In this document: positions 8,191 to 10,854 of the stretch, one piece after another
Layout: each line of letters opens with the position of its first letter
Position numbering within the stretch: the stretch's first letter is position 1
Origin: Brachionus koreanus
Taxonomy: Eukaryota > Rotifera > Eurotatoria > Ploima > Brachionidae
DNA: 10,854 nt
Reading direction: 5' to 3'
NCBI GenBank assembly: GCA_016987375.1
Contig: PJRA01000160.1
Span: forward strand, 146,762 to 157,615
The notes under the pieces: model-generated
The model's input: the letters and a program-made list of their open reading frames with translations, nothing else
Databases searched by the model: none
What the model was told of the DNA's origin: nothing
Program-made: the position numbers and the translations under genes

Positions 8191-8868
8191 TATTCTATAG
8201 ATGATTTTTTTTCAAAAATCAATATTTATATTAGGTTTTAATTTGAAAAAAAAGCAGCTTAAGATAAAATAAATATTATTTTTACTTTTGTCGCCTAGGC
8301 ACCCAGTTTCCTTAATAAAGATAATCTTTCAAAATCGATAATTAATTTTTTTTGCTAATTTTTAATTATATTAAGTCATAGATAAAATTAATTTATAGCT
8401 TTTTTGTTGTTTTGAAAATTATTGGCTTCTAGTATGGATATCATTTTCATTTTAAATTAATATAGCCTTTTTTTTCCAGACAGAATTTTCTGATTGATTT
8501 TTCTCTTATTTTGACACAAAATTTCTACTGCAATTAAAAAAATATGTTGTTTCGTTGTACTTTTTTCTAAATCACTTTTACATTTGTAATTTATCAATAT
8601 CAAAAATATATTCAAAATCTTTAGTTTAAATTTTCAGTCTGCAAAAACTAAAAGGGATTATAACTAAAATAAAGCTAAATTGAAAAAACTTTGAACTAAT
8701 TATACAATTTTGAATAGTTAAAATAATAAGACAAAAAAGGACTTCAAAAATTTTCTTGATTAACTTTGTACTAATTGTGTATTTTTGACGATTAGAAATA
8801 TTAAATAACCAACTTAGCATTTTCCTAAAAATTACTTAAAAATAAAATTGTTCTTTCTAAGTGCCAAT
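8191..8868. other. Gene-free spacer, probable 5' region of the CNG gene
   Basis: The minus strand just before the CNG ATG reads ctatag-aata-ATG, a weak acceptor-like context. A small G+C-rich patch, cgcctaggcaccc, sits near 8291-8305 and has no assigned role. Open frames here are Phe/Ile/Lys-rich and not convincing. No promoter element could be named. Confidence 0.5.
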
Positions 8869-9320
8869 TAGTGTTCGGAACCGTACAAGCGGTCTGATGC
8901 GGTAAAAATTTTGGATCACTGAGTTGACCGCCCATATATTAAACGGGCAGCCAGTTTGGCTGTGGGACTGGCGGCCAAAATTTTTGATCAAAATTTCTCA
9001 ATTGAATGTTTTTTAGAAATGGACAAATAAGCTGAAAATGTCTAAAATTATTAAACAAGTTTAAATTTTTTGCGAACCTCGAATAAAAACAAAAAGATTA
9101 AAAAGATTTGAATTACCTAAAATCTTTGTTTAATTCCAGAAATTAGCCTAAAATTTGTCAAAATATATAAATATATAAGAAAATCTTTTACTTTTACTAA
9201 TTTGTTGATTTCCAAAAAAAATTTGAAAATCCTTGAAAATTTTGGTCAACACTTTTGTGACCCCTTAACTGGCCGGCCAACTTAGCGGACCAAAATTTTG
9301 GCCACCGGTCAATTAGCCGT
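8869..9320. mobile_element. Non-autonomous TIR element, copy B (same family as 5519-5963)
   Basis: The left end tagtgttcgg (8869-8878) and the following ~80 bp align colinearly with the reverse complement of copy A's right arm, including an exact shared 14-mer, tattaaacgggcag (8937-8950; complement at 5883-5896). Internal arms pair imperfectly: 8899-8935 (gcggtaaaaattttgga, gttgaccgccc) against 9270-9308 (ggccggccaac, gcggaccaaaattttggcc). The expected outer right terminus (ccgaacacta or similar) is missing after the gccg at 9315-9318 and is replaced by a T-run, so that end is eroded. An internal ggtcaacact at 9244-9253 also resembles a terminus. The centre is AT-rich with no open frame. Confidence 0.62.
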
Positions 9321-10542
9321 TTTTTTTTTAAATGCTAGAAAATAATTGAAATTCCACTAAAAACTTTGGATTTTTGTGAAACGGTCAAAGAATTTTATAG
9401 ATTAAATAGATTGAATTAAAAGAGTTTAAAAGAAAATTGTATCAAATTAAATAAAAATGGAAAAAATCAATAATTTGATCAGTCTCCATTATTTTGAATC
9501 ACATTAATTTTTTCATTTAAAATAACCTGATTTATTTTATTTAAATATAAATTTTTATTTTGTTTTTTCATTTTTACAAAATTTGACAATCAAAAATTCA
9601 GATTTCACGTAAATTTACGTAAAAAAATTTAATTTAATTTTTTGAATAAAAAAAAAAATTTAAAAAATTGCTTGAAAATTGGCTTTTGTTTTACCCATTT
9701 GTTTTTACCAGTTTTTTCCATAATTATTGTAAAATTACATAAATTTATCGGTCCTTACAAGTGTAAAATTGCGATAATTTACGAAAAAAGTGGTGATTTT
9801 ACGTAAAAAACGGTTAAAACCCTAGTATCACATCTTAAGTTAACTTTAGAGATTTTTATGTAACACAACAAAATCTGTTAAGCTTTGTTAATTAAATTTA
9901 GTTGACAAAATATCATCGATTATGGTGTGTAACAATTATTTGATAATTGACGAATACTAAACTTGGGGTTGCTTTCAACAGTCGTACACAAAGAATTCTG
10001 TTTATTCTATCATATAAAATGACTTAATTAAGATAAGATTTAGAATTGCAAAGATGCTAAAATCAAAAATTGCAAACTTTTAAAAAACGCAAAATTTTAT
10101 AACTCAGTATAATGATTTATTCATTAAGTAGAGTTAATTAAACTAATTTTTAGTTTAGCCTGGTTATTAAATAAAAAGATTATAAACTGCAAAGGTTTTA
10201 AAAAAAAAATTTAATTGTAATTTAAATGGTTGTGAAACTTGGTACAAAACATAAAATTAGAGCAAAAACAAAAATTAATGCTTAAAAAGCTTATTATTTT
10301 TTTTCGGAAGACTTTAATTAGTTTTGTAAGCGCAATAAAGTGCAACATACTTAGTTGCAACGAAAGTCAAAGTCTGCTGATGATGTGCAAAGTCTCTGCA
10401 AAATGTACTATAGCCAAATTTTTCTAAATTTAAATTATGCTAAATTTTCATAGTTTTACCAGATTGTTGATACAATTGCTTAAGTTGTTTAAGTTATCTT
10501 TCGATTCTAGTGTGATATCGGCATGTCAGAAATTTAATTTTA
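9321..10542. other. Gene-free spacer with an ACGTAA-rich block
   Basis: No credible coding exon was found on either strand. The only structure I can point to is the repetitive block at 9606-9827. Open frames around 10240-10427 lack protein-like composition or recognisable motifs. Confidence 0.5.
9606..9827. repeat. ACGTAA-rich block, possible degraded small transposon
   Basis: cacgtaaatttacgtaaaa starts at 9606 and contains two ACGTAA copies around an AATTT spacer. ttttacgtaaaaaacgg occurs at 9797-9813 and is followed by ttaaaaccctagta. Between them are diverged variants such as gtaaaattacataaattta and gataatttacga. The block has more ordered structure than its flanks, but I could not define matching termini, so a transposon origin is only a suggestion. 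Confidence 0.35.
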
Positions 10543-10566
10543 AATTAATTAATTAATTAATTAATT
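10543..10566. repeat. (AATT)n microsatellite
   Basis: About six AATT/TTAA units run in tandem, then break into a less regular AT-rich stretch before the next microsatellite. Confidence 0.8.
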
Positions 10567-10580
10567 TAATTATAATTAAT

Positions 10581-10582
<2 letters not shown>

Positions 10583-10612
<30 letters not shown>
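10583..10612. repeat. (TAA)n microsatellite
   Basis: About ten uninterrupted TAA units. It lies about 60 bp upstream of the reverse-transcriptase fragment. Confidence 0.85.
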
Positions 10613-10673
10613 TAATTATTTTATTTAATTATTAATTAATTTACCTATTAATTTTACTTTACCGGTAATGCAT

Positions 10674-10854
10674 TTATCTGAACACAAATTACTATTCATC
10701 AACATGGATTTATGAGTGGTAAATCCTGTGTAACAAACTTGCTTGAAAGCTTATATATTATTACTGAGGCCTTGAATAGAGGATTCAGTGCTGTGGTAGT
10801 ATTTTTAGATTTCTCGAAGGCATAAGCTATTAAAGATCAAGTTAAAGAGCTATG
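10674..10854 (+). pseudogene. Broken non-LTR retrotransposon reverse transcriptase, cut by the window edge
   Basis: From 10700 the frame reads QHGFMSGKSCVTNLLE, then ALNRGFSAVVVFLDFSKA. This is the reverse-transcriptase segment QHGF-x-x-G-x-S-x-x-TNLL through LDFSKAFD, typical of jockey/CR1-type non-LTR elements. LDFSKA contains the first catalytic aspartate motif (motif A). A TAA at 10823-10825 interrupts the frame right after FSKA, where FD is expected. Just upstream, LSEHKLLF (10674-10697) is readable in a different frame, so there is also a frameshift near 10690-10700. The copy appears inactive unless the parts beyond the window say otherwise. Confidence 0.85.

Noticed and set aside
8626..8820. 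Hydrophobic 64-codon minus-strand frame
   Set aside because: It is Ile/Leu/Phe-rich as expected from AT-rich noise; no homologous motif or splice context was found.
10239..10427. 62-codon plus-strand frame
   Set aside because: Lys/Ile/Ser-rich with no recognisable domain; likely chance.
1..10854. Prokaryotic operon, CRISPR array, phage or tRNA content
   Set aside because: GT-AG introns interrupt every gene, the proteins are eukaryotic, and no direct-repeat/spacer pattern or cloverleaf was seen.

Overview
The window reads as nuclear DNA of a small AT-rich animal. Four protein genes have GT-AG introns of only 47-82 nt, and their exons stand out from very AT-rich spacers. Three products are recognisably metazoan: an AP-3 adaptor sigma subunit, the nucleolar RNA-binding protein NIFK, and a CNGA-type cyclic-nucleotide-gated channel. 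AT richness, tiny introns, compact genes and many short repeats would suit a monogonont rotifer such as Brachionus. That assignment is inference; another AT-rich invertebrate is possible.

Layout. 1-121 is the end of a ~20-bp tandem repeat, followed by gene-free sequence to 781. 782-1717 (+) is a four-exon gene for an unrecognised 260-aa single-pass membrane protein. 1883-2607 (+) is a three-exon AP-3 sigma gene (194 aa). 2608-4139 is spacer holding an antisense relic of a non-LTR retrotransposon reverse transcriptase (3227-3379). 4140-5056 (+) is a three-exon NIFK gene (269 aa). 5519-5963 is a non-autonomous terminal-inverted-repeat element. 6212-8190 (-) is a two-exon CNG channel gene (639 aa). 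8869-9320 is a second, diverged copy of the same element family. 9321-10542 is mostly gene-free, with an ACGTAA-rich block. The window ends in two microsatellites and a broken reverse-transcriptase fragment that runs off the edge.

I rebuilt the exon structures by hand from splice signals and reading-frame continuity. All four models close without a frame break, and the predicted AP-3 sigma, NIFK and CNG lengths fit their families. The genes do not form an obvious pathway: they serve endolysosomal trafficking, ribosome biogenesis and ion signalling. I found no prokaryotic-type system, CRISPR array or tRNA. The most notable points are the altered selectivity filter of the CNG channel (Ala-Glu-Val where CNGA channels have Gly-Glu-Thr), the orphan membrane protein, the repeated inverted-repeat element family, and a splice-acceptor-like site directly before the NIFK start codon.
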